From contig JARKIF010000008.1 in NCBI GenBank assembly GCA_029378245.1, positions 1,178,001 to 1,242,000 on the forward strand: DNA of 64,000 nt. The letters run 5' to 3'. Within the stretch, counting starts at the first letter, position 1; each line of letters begins with the position of its first letter. The notes under the pieces were generated by a model that was not told where the DNA came from, made no database searches, and saw only the letters and a program-made list of their open reading frames with translations. A program made the position numbers and the translations under genes. Positions 50,675 to 62,459 of this stretch are shown one piece after another. The stretch comes from Roridomyces roridus (taxonomy: Eukaryota; Basidiomycota; Agaricomycetes; Agaricales; Mycenaceae).

Positions 50675-53600
50675 ATGTGGCCACCGAGGCCCTCTGCTTT
50701 TGCCTTGCGGCGAGTATACCGTGCCCTCAGCACTTCCGCGGGCACTCCATATGCTTCACTCACTGTCGGTTCGCCACGAGAGACGTATCCGAACGAGAAA
50801 CGCGTGGCACTCACGCCCGCGAATGCCGCCCTGCTGCGCAAAAAAGGAGTTGGCAAGGTGCTGGTCGAGCAGAACGCGGGTGCTCACGCGCAGTTTGTCG
50901 ATGAGGTTGGTCGACACGATTTACTGGATGAATGCCATCTCACAGATTGCCAGCAATACACGGCGGCAGGCGCGACCGTCGTCTCGCGAGACGAGCTCTT
51001 GAACTCTGCAGATATCCTCCTCAAAGTTCGGCCTCCACTCGAGGGACAGGAAATACAACAGATAAAGCCAGGCAGCACGCTCATATCTTTCCTTTATCCC
51101 GCGCTGCCGCAGAACAAGGCTATTGTCGAGAGTCTCGCGTCGCGGAACGTCAATAGCTTTGCTATGGACCTCATTCCCAGGATATCTCGCGCTCAAGTAT
51201 TCGATGCGTTAAGTTCGATGGCCAACATAGCTGGCTACAAGGCTGTCTTGGAGGCTTCTAGTACGTGGCAGCTTTCGTTATGTACGCGCGTCGGCAACTG
51301 ACGGTCTTCAGACAATTTTGGCAATTTCTTCACTGGGCAGACTACTGCCGCTGGAAAGATCCCACCGGCAAAGGTTCTCGTCATCGGTGCTGGCGTCGCT
51401 GGTTTGAGCGCTATTGTGACTGCCCGGAGGTTGGGTGCCATAGGCGAGTCGTAATGAGTCCATCGTGCGTCCGCTTTACTCAATTATGGACACAGTCCGG
51501 GGCTTCGACACGAGATCCGCGGCTCGCGAGCAGGTACAATCACTCGGCGCGGAATTTATCGAAGTAGACATGGAGGAAGAGGGCGGGGGCGGAGGTGGGT
51601 ACGCCAAAGTTATGAGCGAAGAATTCATCCGCCGCGAGATGGCACTCTTCATGGAACAGGTCTCGGCAAAAGGCTGGGGTGCGGACATTGTTATCACCAC
51701 CGCGCTCATCCCCGGGAAACCCGCGCCCAAGTTGATCACGAACGAGATGTTGGCCGCCATGAAGCAAGGGTCGGTCATCGTCGATCTTGCGGCCGAGGCT
51801 GGGGGCAATTGCGAAGCGACTCGGCCAGGGGAACTCTACGTAAAGGACGGGGTCAAAGTTATCGGCTACACTGACCTGCCCAGTCGCCTTCCGACGCAGA
51901 GCAGCACGCTCTATTCTAACAACGTCACCAAATTCCTGCTCTCAATCTCAACCGGCGATGGCAAGTTCGGCATCGACCTCGAGGACGAAGTTGTTCGAGG
52001 TGCTTTGGTCACGCATCAAGGAAAAGTCCTTCCCCGTGTGGTACCTCCAGCCCCCGTCGCGGCCCCTGTGATTCCCGCTACACCGACAAAGGAAGAGGCA
52101 GTACAGGCGGTTGCTATCACCCCATGGCGCAAGGTGTCGCGCGAGGTGGCGACAGTGACTACCGGGATGGCGGGTGTCCTGGCCCTCGGAAAGGCTACTG
52201 GCACTGTGTTCATGGACAATTTCTTTACCTTTGGGTTGGCGGCGCTCGTCGGTTACAGAGTCGTTTGGCAAGTTGCTCCTGCGCTTCATTCGCCACTCAT
52301 GGTGAGTAAAATATCTTTCAAGTATAATTTCTGCAGCCAATGATCCAACAGAGTGTAACCAACGCTATTTCTGGAATGGTTGGCGTTGGTGGGCTCTTCG
52401 TCATGGGCGGAGGATATCTTCCGGGGACTATTCCCCAGACTTTGGGTGCTCTCTCGGTATTGCTGGCCAGTGTTAACGTTGCAGGAGGTTCGTGACTCCA
52501 GTCTACCTTGTATGTTTTTCTCATATCCCCAGGCTTCATCATCACCAAGCGAATGCTTGATATGTTCAAACGCAGCACAGGTGAGTTTTCCCATAGGTAT
52601 TGAAGGTCCAGGTGTTGATCGAGCACTCAGATCCACCCGAATATTCGTACTTGTACGGCGTCCCCGCGGTCGTATGTTGTATTCAGTTTATTTTGCTACC
52701 GCGACTTGATTCCTCTCGAGGTCTTTGCTGGCGGCTTCTTGGCCGCTGCTAGCACAGGTGAAATTCTCGTTCCTTTGATTCCGAGTTGTACTGACGCAAG
52801 CCCAAGGCATGGTGATTCTGATGGCAATTTACCCTTTGGCAAGATAATTTACAAACATCCAGGCTGGACTGGTGCAAGCAGGATACCTCACTAGCAGCGT
52901 CTTGTGCATTGGTGAGTCCATCAGTCTCTTTGCAAGTGCAGAAATTAATTTCTGGTCAGGGTCGTTATCGGGGCTCTCTTCTCAAGGCACTGCGCGTCAA
53001 GGCAACTCCCTTGGAATGCTCGGTGTTGGCTCTGGAATCCTAGGTAAGCGGATCCATTCGTTCGACTGTCTACTGAGCCACTCCAAGCCTCCCTGGCGGC
53101 TGTTGGCTTCCCACCCGAGGTTCTTGTGCAATTCGCCGGGCTTGCTGGGATTGGAGGGCTGGTAGGCACGGTTGTTGGACGGTCAGTACCATCTATCATT
53201 GGCATTTCTTGGGTTTAACTTTGGAAATAGTCGGGTTACACCGACGGAACTTCCCCAAACGGTTGCCATGCTCCACTCTGTGGTCGGGTTGGCCGCCGTT
53301 CTCACGTCGATTGGAAGTATCCTCGCTGATCCCTCTCACGCGACCATGTTGCATCTCGTGACTGCCTATCTTGGTGTCGTGATTGGTGGTGTTACTTTCA
53401 CCGGATCCATCGTGGCTTTCCTCAAGTTGAACGGTCGGATGGCGTCCAGGGCGTTGCGGCTTCCCGGAAAGCACCTGATTAACAGTGGGCTGTTGGGGCT
53501 GAATGGTCTCACGATGGTATGTGATGTATCGTATCCGCCCGTGTCCTGTGTCTGACTCCATATCAAGGCCGGATTTTTGACCATGGTGCCCAGTGTACCG

Positions 53601-54989
53601 ACTGCAGCCGCCTTTTTAACTACTAGTGCTCTGCTGAGCTTCATAAAGGGGTATACCACCACAGCTGCCATCGGAGGCGCAGATATGCGTTGGTTGAATG
53701 TCTTTGTTTCGAGGAATCGAACTGACGGAATCGTTTAGCTGTGGTTATTACCGTTTTGAACGCATACTCGTTAGTTCAATTTTCGTCTACACTCTGGCCT
53801 CGACTGATGTACTCGTTGCAGAGGTTTCGCCCTGGTGGCGGAGGGCTTCATGCTTGACAACCCACTTCTAACCACGGTCGGCTCCTTGATTGGAGTCAGT
53901 GGTTCTATCCTGAGTTATATCATGGTCCGTTTGTTTACGTCCCGGGGCGGAATTTATTCTGACTTTGGCGCGAATAGTGTGTTGCCATGAACCGGTCGCT
54001 GACGAATGTTCTATTCGGCGGGGCTTCCGACGCTCCTGTTGAGACTCGAGAAATGGTTGGCACCATTACCAAAGCCACGGTAGACGATACAGTGGAAGCT
54101 TTGCTCAATTCAGACAGCGTGATATTGGTGGTCGGGTGAGTGGTAAATTGTTTGCTTCGCGGGGTGACTTGAGCGATTCATAGATATGGAATGGCTGTTT
54201 CGAAAGCCCAATATGCGATTTCGGAGATTTGCGCAATGCTCCGGGCCAAGGGAATCACGGTTCGCTTTGCGATCCATCCAGTCGCAGGAGTAAGGGTCTT
54301 TTTGAATGCACATTGAAAAGCAAGCTGATTTCTTTACAGCGCATGCCAGGTAAAGTGCAAATCTCAATCTCCGAGCGATTGATGTGAACCTATTTCTCGA
54401 TCGAAGGCCAGGTAAGATAAGTGTATGGTCGGTGATTCACAGACTCAAATCCGTCCAGTGCAACGTTCTTCTCGCAGAAGCCTCCGTGCCATACGATATC
54501 GTCTTGTAAGTTTTCAATGTGGCAGCACGCCGCACCTCTAATATTATGTCAGGGAAATGGACGAAATCAACGACGACTTCAAAGATACTGACCTCACTCT
54601 CGTCATCGGCGCCAACGACACCGTGAACCCCATCTCGCTGGAAAAGGGGTCAGCCGATTGCGGTCCGTGTTCCTTGTTCAAGCCTATTCGTAGTGTCTGA
54701 ACTTGTGTCCAGGGCATGCCCGTGTTGCACGCGTGGAAGAGCAAACAGGTCGTCGTCATGAAACGTGGCTTGTCGAGTGGATACGCAGATGTACCCAATC
54801 CCATGTGTGTACTCTTCCTTTGGACTTGACCTGCAGACGAACCGTATTCCAGGTTCTACATGCCCAACACCAAGATGTTGTTCGGCGACGCCAAAGAGAC
54901 GTGTGATGGTCAGTGATAAGATTATCGACACAGGTTTGCGACTGACCCTGCTTGCAGCAATCAAACGAGGATTGGAGAGCAGAGGGTAA
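50675..54989 (+). CDS. NNT: NAD(P) transhydrogenase, mitochondrial, proton-translocating (single-chain)
   Basis: Couples hydride transfer from NADH to NADP+ to proton movement across the inner membrane. A mitochondrial presequence is visible ([20 protein letters not shown]). Domain I (NAD-binding) has [56 protein letters not shown] and [18 protein letters not shown]. Domain II has many membrane helices ([49 protein letters not shown]). Domain III has [33 protein letters not shown] and [20 protein letters not shown]. The order is that of animal NNT. More than fifteen short introns are present; one (51444-51495) starts with GC. The stop is at 54987-54989. Confidence 0.93.
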
Positions 54990-55149
54990 TCCTCCAAAGA
55001 CATTGTATTTATATGGATTTGTAGACCAGATTTTCCCAATTAAATTCCGTGCTGTATGTACAATGAATCTAAGTACTCTAAAGTGAAAAAGTCCCATTAT
55101 CCTTCCTGTCGTAAAATATGGGTGCGGTATAGTGTAATGTACAAGGTGT

Positions 55150-56667
55150 TCATCGTGAGAATAACAAAGAGTCTTTGCTGTCGTCCGATTTGGCAGCAAG
55201 AGAATTGAGGGACACGGCAGACGATGAGCGTGAGGTCGTAGTGGAGGCGGCCACAGTCAAAGGGTTGTATGGCACTGCCGGAGAGCGAAGAGGGCTCACA
55301 GACCTCCATTTCTCCGACCAATTGAATGCCCACAAGAAGGACTCTGAACGTTTCGGTTGGTGGTTGTACAACCAAGTGGCAACCAGAACGATCGTAGAAC
55401 CGAGGACGAATGTGAAGGTGATCTGGAAGTCGAATAGGGCGACGGATACGAGGAAGGAGATGACGATGCTGAGACTCGTCGCAAATCCCTTCAGGATGTT
55501 GTCCGCGTATTTGATGACCAGAGCGGTCAGGAGTCCACCAAACACCTGCACGAAAACTGTGCCCCATGCCCATCCGCCAAAGTTGCGGAAGAGCGCGGAA
55601 AGCCATCCGTCTTGTGGGTCGGATGCATAAAGGTAGAAGACGGGGGCGAGTGCGGGGAGAAGGGAGAATAGGGACAACTGCACATTGCGAACCCACAAGT
55701 CCGTCTGAGAGCCCTTGAGCACCATCTCGAAGTAAACGCCAGCGAGACCGGAGGTGAGAGAGGCGGTTGCAACGGCAATGAAACCCTTCAAGGCGTTCAT
55801 GGTGTGTATATCTTCGAGCGGAACCCCCTCCCGGACCACGCGTACCCCTAGTTGAATCTGTACAACGCCCACTCCAATAGCCAGAAACAGGAGGGCGGTC
55901 CATTGGAGGGAGATGAGCTTCTTCCGCAAAAGAATCACGGAAAAGGCAGCGGTGGTAAGGATCTTCATCTGGGAAGAAACCTGAAAGGTCACCGCAGCCA
56001 AATTGGATGCTGCGACGAACTGCAGATTGTTTTGAATGACTGTGGCGAATTAGACGCGCATTTGCACCTTGCATAGCCAACGCACCATAAAGAATGGCGG
56101 GGATGGACAGCTTCCAACAATCTGGGCTAAAGAGTTCCGCAGCCAGTCGCTTGGCACGGGCAACGAAGCTGGGCAATAGCTGGCCGGCGGTGTCGGCAGG
56201 CGCTGGTATATTCGAGAACGCAATGACGAGCGATATGGTGCCCTTCAATATTTCGTTCATGAGCACGGCCGTGGCAGCAGAGTAGGCACGCGACGGGGGT
56301 GTCGAGACGCGAGAATAATGCATTATTAGGGCGAGCATGGAGTTCTGGAGGGCCAACGCTGTTCTTGATAAGTCGCATCCACATCCTGCACGAGGCAACA
56401 CGTACTAATGAGCCTGCATGGGCTTTAGTCTGGAAAGCAGCAGCTCAAGTGGAAAGGGGCGTACGAGAGGTACTTGAGGGGGATGCCCCAGAGAGTAGGA
56501 ACGCTCGAGGCATTGGTGGCGTCGTTGGCCAGACCTAGCTGGTCGTCGTCGACACCACGAGGGTCATTTGGAACTGGAACACTGAGGTTCAGGTGGAGGG
56601 AGGGAGGCATAGGGTTCTGGCAGAGCCACGGTCTGATGCGCGCGCATTGAATTGAACTATTTGACAT
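55150..56667 (-). CDS. Golgi nucleotide-sugar transporter (UDP-galactose/UDP-GlcNAc type, SLC35A-like)
   Basis: About ten membrane helices. Key segments: KYLS|LVTLALQNSMLALIMHYS, YSAATAVLMNEILKGTISLV, LSIPAILYGALAMQ, the family motif NNLQFVAASNLAAVTFQVS with SQMKILTTAAFSVILLRKKL, GFIAVATASLTSGLAGVYFE, and FGGLLTALVIKYADNILKGF with ATSLSIVISFLVSVALFDF. The C-terminal tail is Ser-rich and polar, ending DSKDSLLFSR. These fit CMP-sialate/UDP-galactose transporter-like proteins that feed Golgi glycosylation. Three introns are inferred (about 56395-56450, 56340-56365, 56020-56070). The start could be Met at 56667 or 56610. Confidence 0.88.
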
Positions 56668-56760
56668 CTGATCTCCTTCCAGCGATTGCTGTTCACTGGA
56701 TACAGTTCATTCGATACATAGGCTGTACAAGTAGAAATACAAGGAGAAAAGTCCAACAAT

Positions 56761-58345
56761 CTAGTTTATAATCCGGCTCTTCCTGTCTGCTTCATAGAGA
56801 CCAAAGATGCTGTATGTGGGGCTACGGTAGTCGGCATACTCCTGTGGGTTGGAGTGTTCCAGCCCCATCTGCGTGAGCGAGGGCAACGGTGGAGGGGACG
56901 GGACGCGAGGAGGCTTGTCATCACTTCGAGACTTGGGCGCCAGCGTCGCCGACGACGGGGAGGTGAGATCGACAGCACTCTGCCCACCAAAATCCATCAG
57001 CATGAGATTGCCCAATGCAGCCGTGGGGTCCAGCGTAGGGGTCGTGACCGATGGTACCATGTCGTCGCCACGTCCAAAGACACGACTTGCGCGGTTGCTC
57101 GGTGCGGGTTTCTTGTGAACACGTCTGGGTGCCCGTTTGGCGTCGACGACACTGAGCGAATCGTCCGGATACAGGGTGGGTTGAGGTGAAGCAACAGGGG
57201 GGACCTCAGGGCGGACATCAACCTTGGTGGCCTGACTGGACGGCATGGTGGAGATGCGCGGGTGAGCGTAGTATGATGATTTTATGCGGGTGCGACCGGG
57301 CATGGCGGGAGTAAAGGAAGCCGGTGGGCTCCGGACAGTCATCTGAGGGGACGTGACCTCGGCGCCATCGTATGCATAGGAAAAACGTGTAGGGCGATCT
57401 CTGCTGCTCCTCTCGCCTAGCGTACTGCTTCTGCTTCGCTGGAGAACTTTGGGAGTGACGCGCTCCATAACGGGATGCCCGTCTGCTGTAAAAGCAGTGA
57501 CGAGTCCATAGTTGTGATTGTTCGATGGGGAAGGATACACGGAGGCCATGGACAATCTGCTCGCAGCGCGGGTGAGAACATTGTGAACCTGTTGCATCGG
57601 GTAAGGAGATGCGTCGACATCCACGAGATCGTGAGCCTTGTCAGTCGACGACTGACTGGCAGATAGTGCAACTGTGGTTGCCGGCGTCGGATACTGGGTC
57701 CAGGTCCACAGGCTGCTATTACCCGGACGCTCAGAGAGTCGTTCTTTGCCGCCGAATACGGGCGAATCCTCGAGCTTGGTTGGGAAAATCTCATCGTCCG
57801 GGAATGGATCGTCTAGAATGGGGCGGGAAGGCACTGGGATAGAACGGCGGGCAGGGCGAACACATAGTTTGATGGCCACGAAAAGTCCCAAGAGGACAAA
57901 TGCACCCGCAACAGCTATGAGGGAAACAGAACCAGTGGGAGGTGGTGTGGGTGAGATACAGACTCGCTGGCACTGTGTTGGATCGAGCTAGTGACCGACG
58001 CCAATGCTGCTGAAACGGGCGTTGGCGGCGTGATTGCAGGGTTGGCGACTGTTGAGAATGACGGGTGGATAGAGGACTCGACGTGGTAGAGACTGCAGTT
58101 GTATGAGTCGGGAGGACGCTCGGACTCGCGGAGGGGTTTCCAAGGCTACGCTGTGGGGAAGGGCGGGGACCAGTGTCGGGAATGGGATTGGGGACATCGC
58201 TCCTCTGCTTTTCGCTGGCCTTTGCAGCGAGATATTGGATCTGTTCGCGAGTCAACGGGGTGGGCGCTGGGGTATCCTTTCTGAGTCTAGGGAGTAGGCG
58301 AGTAGGTTGGAGGGGAGCGCGGTTATACGTTCTGAGCGGAGCCAT
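56761..58345 (-). CDS. Single-span Ser/Pro-rich membrane protein, function unknown
   Basis: The N-terminal part (MAPLRTYNRAPLQPTRLLPR, then a TPLTREQIQYLAAKASEKQR helix) is followed by a Ser/Thr/Pro-rich stretch (VLPTHTTAVSTTSSPLS; ANPAITPPTPVSAALASVTS), one transmembrane helix (SLIAVAGAFVLLGLFVAIKL), a basic stop-transfer (CVRPARR) and a long polar cytosolic tail with many Ser/Pro motifs, ending EADRKSRIIN. Such proteins are common in Agaricomycetes and have no assigned role. Between the Ser-rich part and the helix the frame changes twice (about 57930-58080). I could not find one fully consistent set of introns, so that part of the model is approximate. Confidence 0.65.
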
Positions 58346-58677
58346 GAGCAGTGAGAGGCAGTGAGGTGGAAAGAAAGAATGGTGGCGCGTAGAAAGGCGC
58401 GTCAGAAAGTGCCGGCATTTTGATGACCCATTGTACTGCCCCTTGAATTTCGACCACGAACACCTTCTATCTTTCCTCACTCGCGCCTTTATTTCACTCA
58501 ATCTGTGCTCTTCCTTTCTTCAATCTTACTCCAAACTCGACCTTCGGGGCCTTGTGAAGGGTACGCGTTGTCCACCGCGGTCTCACCTGGATTTCTCATT
58601 CACAATAGATTCTGACATTGTAACGCGGTGGAGCTCGACTGAAGCTCTTGAGACGCGACAATATGTATACAGACGCC
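58346..58677. promoter_or_regulatory. Shared divergent promoter region
   Basis: This 332-bp spacer separates the start codons of the single-span protein (-) and the checkpoint mediator (+). A pyrimidine-rich stretch on the + strand (about 58460-58540) may be the leader of the mediator gene. No ORF or repeat is recognised. Confidence 0.4.
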
Positions 58678-61671
58678 ATGGATGTTGTTGCAGTCGACAA
58701 GTGAGCCCCGCGCGTCTGACACGCTAATAATACTCCAACTACCATTGACAGCGTATCGCAAACAACTCAAATTTTGGACAATGCTCTCGTGGAAGCGGGC
58801 AAATGCGTCGAGAGACGAGTCTGACCCTTCGAAGGACCTGTCCGATTCCATGAACACCCAGTCCGCTCCGAAATACCATTATCACGGCCTGGCAAAGACC
58901 CAGACACAAAGCCAGGACGAGAATGAACAGGATTCGGGCTCGTTTGCGTGGCCTGGGAATCAGCAACAAAGAGCATCTCCTACCAAAGCTCGCTTATCCT
59001 CCAAAGAAAGTTTCAAAGAGTTGTCCATTATCCATTGTACTGACTTGACTATATTACAGTCCACACCCGCAAAACCCGGTCTTCCTCTTCGTACCACCAT
59101 AACTCCTGCCCGACACCCCCTTGTCACTCACAAGAAGCTTGCCACCCCGATAGACCGGGCTTCGGTGCCCACACGGCGGACCATGTTCGCTGACGATAAT
59201 GTCTCTCCCTTGGAACCCAAGCCCACAATTCTCGCTCCCGACTCGGACTACAGCGGCTCGCAGTCCCAAGAGGCACAGTTTCAAGGCGCCTCCCAGTCCT
59301 CGCAGGATGACATCGACATGTACAATGTAGATGCGCACCAGCCGGAGGAACCTTTCTATCCTAGCAGTGAGCCATCGCTCAGCAAGCTCGATGCATCGAC
59401 ATCCGAGTATGTCGCTACTCAACTCGTTGAAAACGATCGAGGCGACGATTCAGACCGCACTGAGCCAATAGACGATGAACCCGATCCCGAGTTCGTTGCC
59501 AGACGTGACGCTGCCGTGCTGCCCGGCATGGCCTATGTAAACTATGCGAGGACCTAGGTCGCTCTTGGAAACTCTGCCCCTGGAAAAACAGAATCGATAC
59601 TCCCATCAGCGCCCCCATCAACATTCTAGCATTCCCGCTCTATCGGTACAACCGAGCATTCCAGAGGAAACTCAGCTGGTGGAGACTCAATTGGTCTTCG
59701 AGGAGGAGGCTCCCCCAGCTAGGGTTTTCGAGAAGCCTAGTCGGGGTCGTGGTGCCGCGTCGTGCGTTCGTCGGCCGGTAGATGCTACCGAGGTCATCTC
59801 GGACTCCGACAACGATGTGCCACGGGCACCCAAGCATCCAAGAAGCTCGGATACCGAATCGGATACTGAGCATACCCTCGAGGTTAAAGAGAAGGATCCA
59901 AAGGATTGCAAAGGTCGAGAGGAGGAGGAAGAAGAGGAGGAGGAGGAGGAGGAGGAGGAGGAACAAGTTCCACTGCCGAGGAAGAAACCCGTTTTGAAGG
60001 GGAAGGGCAAGGCTGCTGAGATGGGACCACCTCAGGCAAAGGTACGTTTCCTTGCACCGTATGAGGCTCCAGAGATTCATCTCTTATCAGAGCAGTTCAG
60101 CCGTCTCCGCGGCATCCACTGGGCCCAACCCGCGCAAGAAGCGCAAAATACAAGAGCCTTCCCCAGAGGTTCCCTCGTCTGCTGCTCCACAAGATCGCGT
60201 TGCCAAAGCGAAGCCGAGACGCACTGCTCGGGGCAAGGGCAAGAAGCCCGCTAGAGCGCCCAAACGTGTTGTTGCCAAGCCACCGGTGGACGAGGAGACT
60301 GAATCGGACAGTGGTGAAGAGACGACTGATGAAGAGTACACGACCAGCGTTAGACGGAAACGTCCGAGCCCCGTCGTTGCGCAGCAGTCTACTCGGCGCC
60401 GGAATTCCAATGCCTCGACTGCAACTAGGACCTCCGATAAACCACGCGTTTTTGGACTGTACAGTGACGGTCATTACTATCCCGGCGTTATCGAATCGTA
60501 CATTTCCACGCTTGGAAAGTACCACGTCGACTTTGATGACAACACGCGTAGACAGCTCCGACTTGACCAACTTCGTCGTTGTGAAATCAAGGTTGGCGAT
60601 CTAGTCAACATCAAGGGAAAGAATGACGATCGTACCAAACGTTCTCTTCGCGTCACGGAGGTGTCCAACAACGGGCAGGAGATTTCCGTCGAGGCGGGCC
60701 GTTTTGCGGCGACGTACCTGATAGGCTCCATCCTGATCCCCGCCCGGAACATCGGGCATTTCTGGGACGATCGCAGGCTTACAACTGAAGAAATTGTTTG
60801 TCGGACGACGACCAAGTTGCTCGCAGCCTCAACCACCCCATCCACCATGACCATCGCTCCTAGCCGGCAATCGTCCAAAAAACGCAAACGAGACGCAGAC
60901 GCCATGCGTTTCGATCAAGTTGGATTCATCCTTACAGGCCTCGACGAAGAGAAGGAGATAGTTTCCCAATACATCCAAAATGATGGTGGACGAGTTCTGG
61001 CAGACTGGGCGGATATCATTCCCATGAAGGCCAAGAAGAAGGGTAAGAGTTGGGTACTGGAGCAGCAAGACTTGCGCCCTGTCGCAAACGCCAGTATCTC
61101 GCGGGTCGTTTTACTGGCTACAGAACACTCCCACACCCCCAAATACCTGATCGCTCTCGCCCTTGGGATTCCCTGCCTCCAGGTTGGATATGTGGTGAAG
61201 GAAACTGTGAGTCTATATCCGTGTCACCAAGATTTCCACCTCACGTCTGTGCAGAATCGACTGGAAGACTGGCAGTCTTATCTCCATCTCGCGGGCTTCT
61301 CGGAACTCTACAAGATCAGAATGACCCAGTCGATCAATGCAGACTGGGAGAACATCACTGACCTCCAAATGCTCATCGATGACCCCGTTCCGTTCAAGAC
61401 CTTCAAGGGCATGTCTGTGCTTCATGTTGGGACGGATTCGGTGGATATCATCCCGCGGGTCATCCTTGCCATGGGAGCAAAGTATGTCGAATCCGTTCCC
61501 GATCTCAAGCACGCGTCCGAGTCGCTGGGGTATTACGACCATGTGGTGCTTTACACCCAAGTGAATGTGGACGGCAGGGGTGAGAGGTTCAAGGATTGCC
61601 GCAGTGTCATCTCGTGGGACGCGGTCAAGGACGCGCTCATCAGCCGCTGCAGGATCGGTGGCAACAACTAA
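58678..61671 (+). CDS. DNA-damage checkpoint mediator with Tudor and BRCT domains (Crb2/53BP1-like)
   Basis: The N-terminal half is disordered and rich in SQ/TQ sites (for example HGLAKTQTQSQDENEQD; VATQLVENDRG; EETQLVETQLVFEEEA), typical targets of ATM/ATR-type kinases. A pure glutamate run (about 16 residues) lies near 59925-59965. A basic stretch (RTARGKGKKPARAPKRVVAK) precedes a Tudor-like domain: RVFGLYSDGHYYPGVIESYI, GKYHVDFDDNTRRQLRLDQL, EIKVGDLVNIKG. Two C-terminal BRCT repeats follow: FDQVGFILTGLDEEKEIVSQ and KTFKGMSVLHVGTDSVDIIP with VILAMGAKYVESVPDL. Introns include one of 55 nt (about 59533-59587) and one before SAPKYHYHG. The start MDVVAVDN uses a short first exon. Confidence 0.87.
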
Positions 61672-61766
61672 CAAACCAATGTATTGCTTTCTTGATTTTA
61701 TGCTCGCAATCTTGTATATGTACATAGCTCTCAATGTGATTTCCAACGTAGAATGATACACAGTGA

Positions 61767-62328
61767 CTAGGATAATTTGACACCACAGCGGTTGCATTTC
61801 TCCTCTGAATCCGAGCTATGTATTCTGGTCGATATCTGTTTGGTGAGGAAAGACGGATGGACGTACAAGAGACATATTAAGCCACAGGGAAAACAGGCAA
61901 CAGCCATGATCATGCCAAAGACTCCTGCGAGACGCGTGAATGAGACTAACGACGATAAGCGACAGAAACACGAACCAAAGGTTCTCTTCGGCTCGTGAAC
62001 GCCGGCGGCGCACTGTGCAAACACTGCATGTGGATTTATTTCGATATTTTCATTCAGAGAGGAATGGAGTACGTTGTGCACGGTATTGTTCCCCTAACAT
62101 CATCTGTCCAGCAGGAAGCGGTTGGACAGGATAGGCTAGGAAAGGCTGTGGGGCTTGACCCTGGGGTGGTGGATATTGCTGCTGCGGCGTCGTAGCTGGA
62201 TACGCGTAGGACGGTGTAGGTGCATGGACTTGTGGAGTTTGGACTTGGGGTTGCGAGGCGTCGTGGATGGGTGGAGCGGTAGTAGGAGGCGCGTAGGTCG
62301 GTTTCTCAGAAGTAACCACGTTGGACAT
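61767..62328 (-). CDS. Brain protein I3 (BRI3)-like membrane protein, copy A
   Basis: A Pro-rich N-terminus (MSNVVTSEKPTYAPPTTAPP, YAYPATTPQQQYPPPQGQ) is followed, after an intron, by LFAQCAAGVHEPKRTFG, then a hydrophobic Cys-containing segment VFGMIMAVACFPCGLICL and a zinc-knuckle-like end CNRCGVKLS. The CFPCGLICL plus CxxCG layout resembles BRI3-type proteins of endo-lysosomal membranes. Three introns with GT..AG ends are inferred (about 62026-62074, 61936-61985, 61812-61856). All motifs are intact. This is the leftmost member of a tandem trio transcribed right to left. Confidence 0.78.
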
Positions 62329-62365
62329 GTTGGACGGTTCTGAAGGGAAAAGAAAACATATAGCT

Positions 62366-62373
62366 GTTTTATA
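62366..62373 (-). promoter_or_regulatory. TATA box of I3-like copy A
   Basis: TATAAAAC on the - strand about 38-45 bp before the start codon at 62328. A similar element precedes the other two tandem copies at about the same distance. Confidence 0.55.
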
Positions 62374-62459
62374 CGGGTTCGTAGGCAGCGCTCGTGGTAC
62401 TCGGGTGGTACTCGGGTGGTGTTCGGGTCTCCGCCCATCGTTTGTAGTGAAACTGAAAG

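Noticed and set aside
49198..54989. Bacterial origin of the DapA-like and transhydrogenase genes
   Set aside because: Both carry many short introns of the same type as neighbouring genes, and the transhydrogenase has the fused order found in eukaryotes; no sign of recent transfer.
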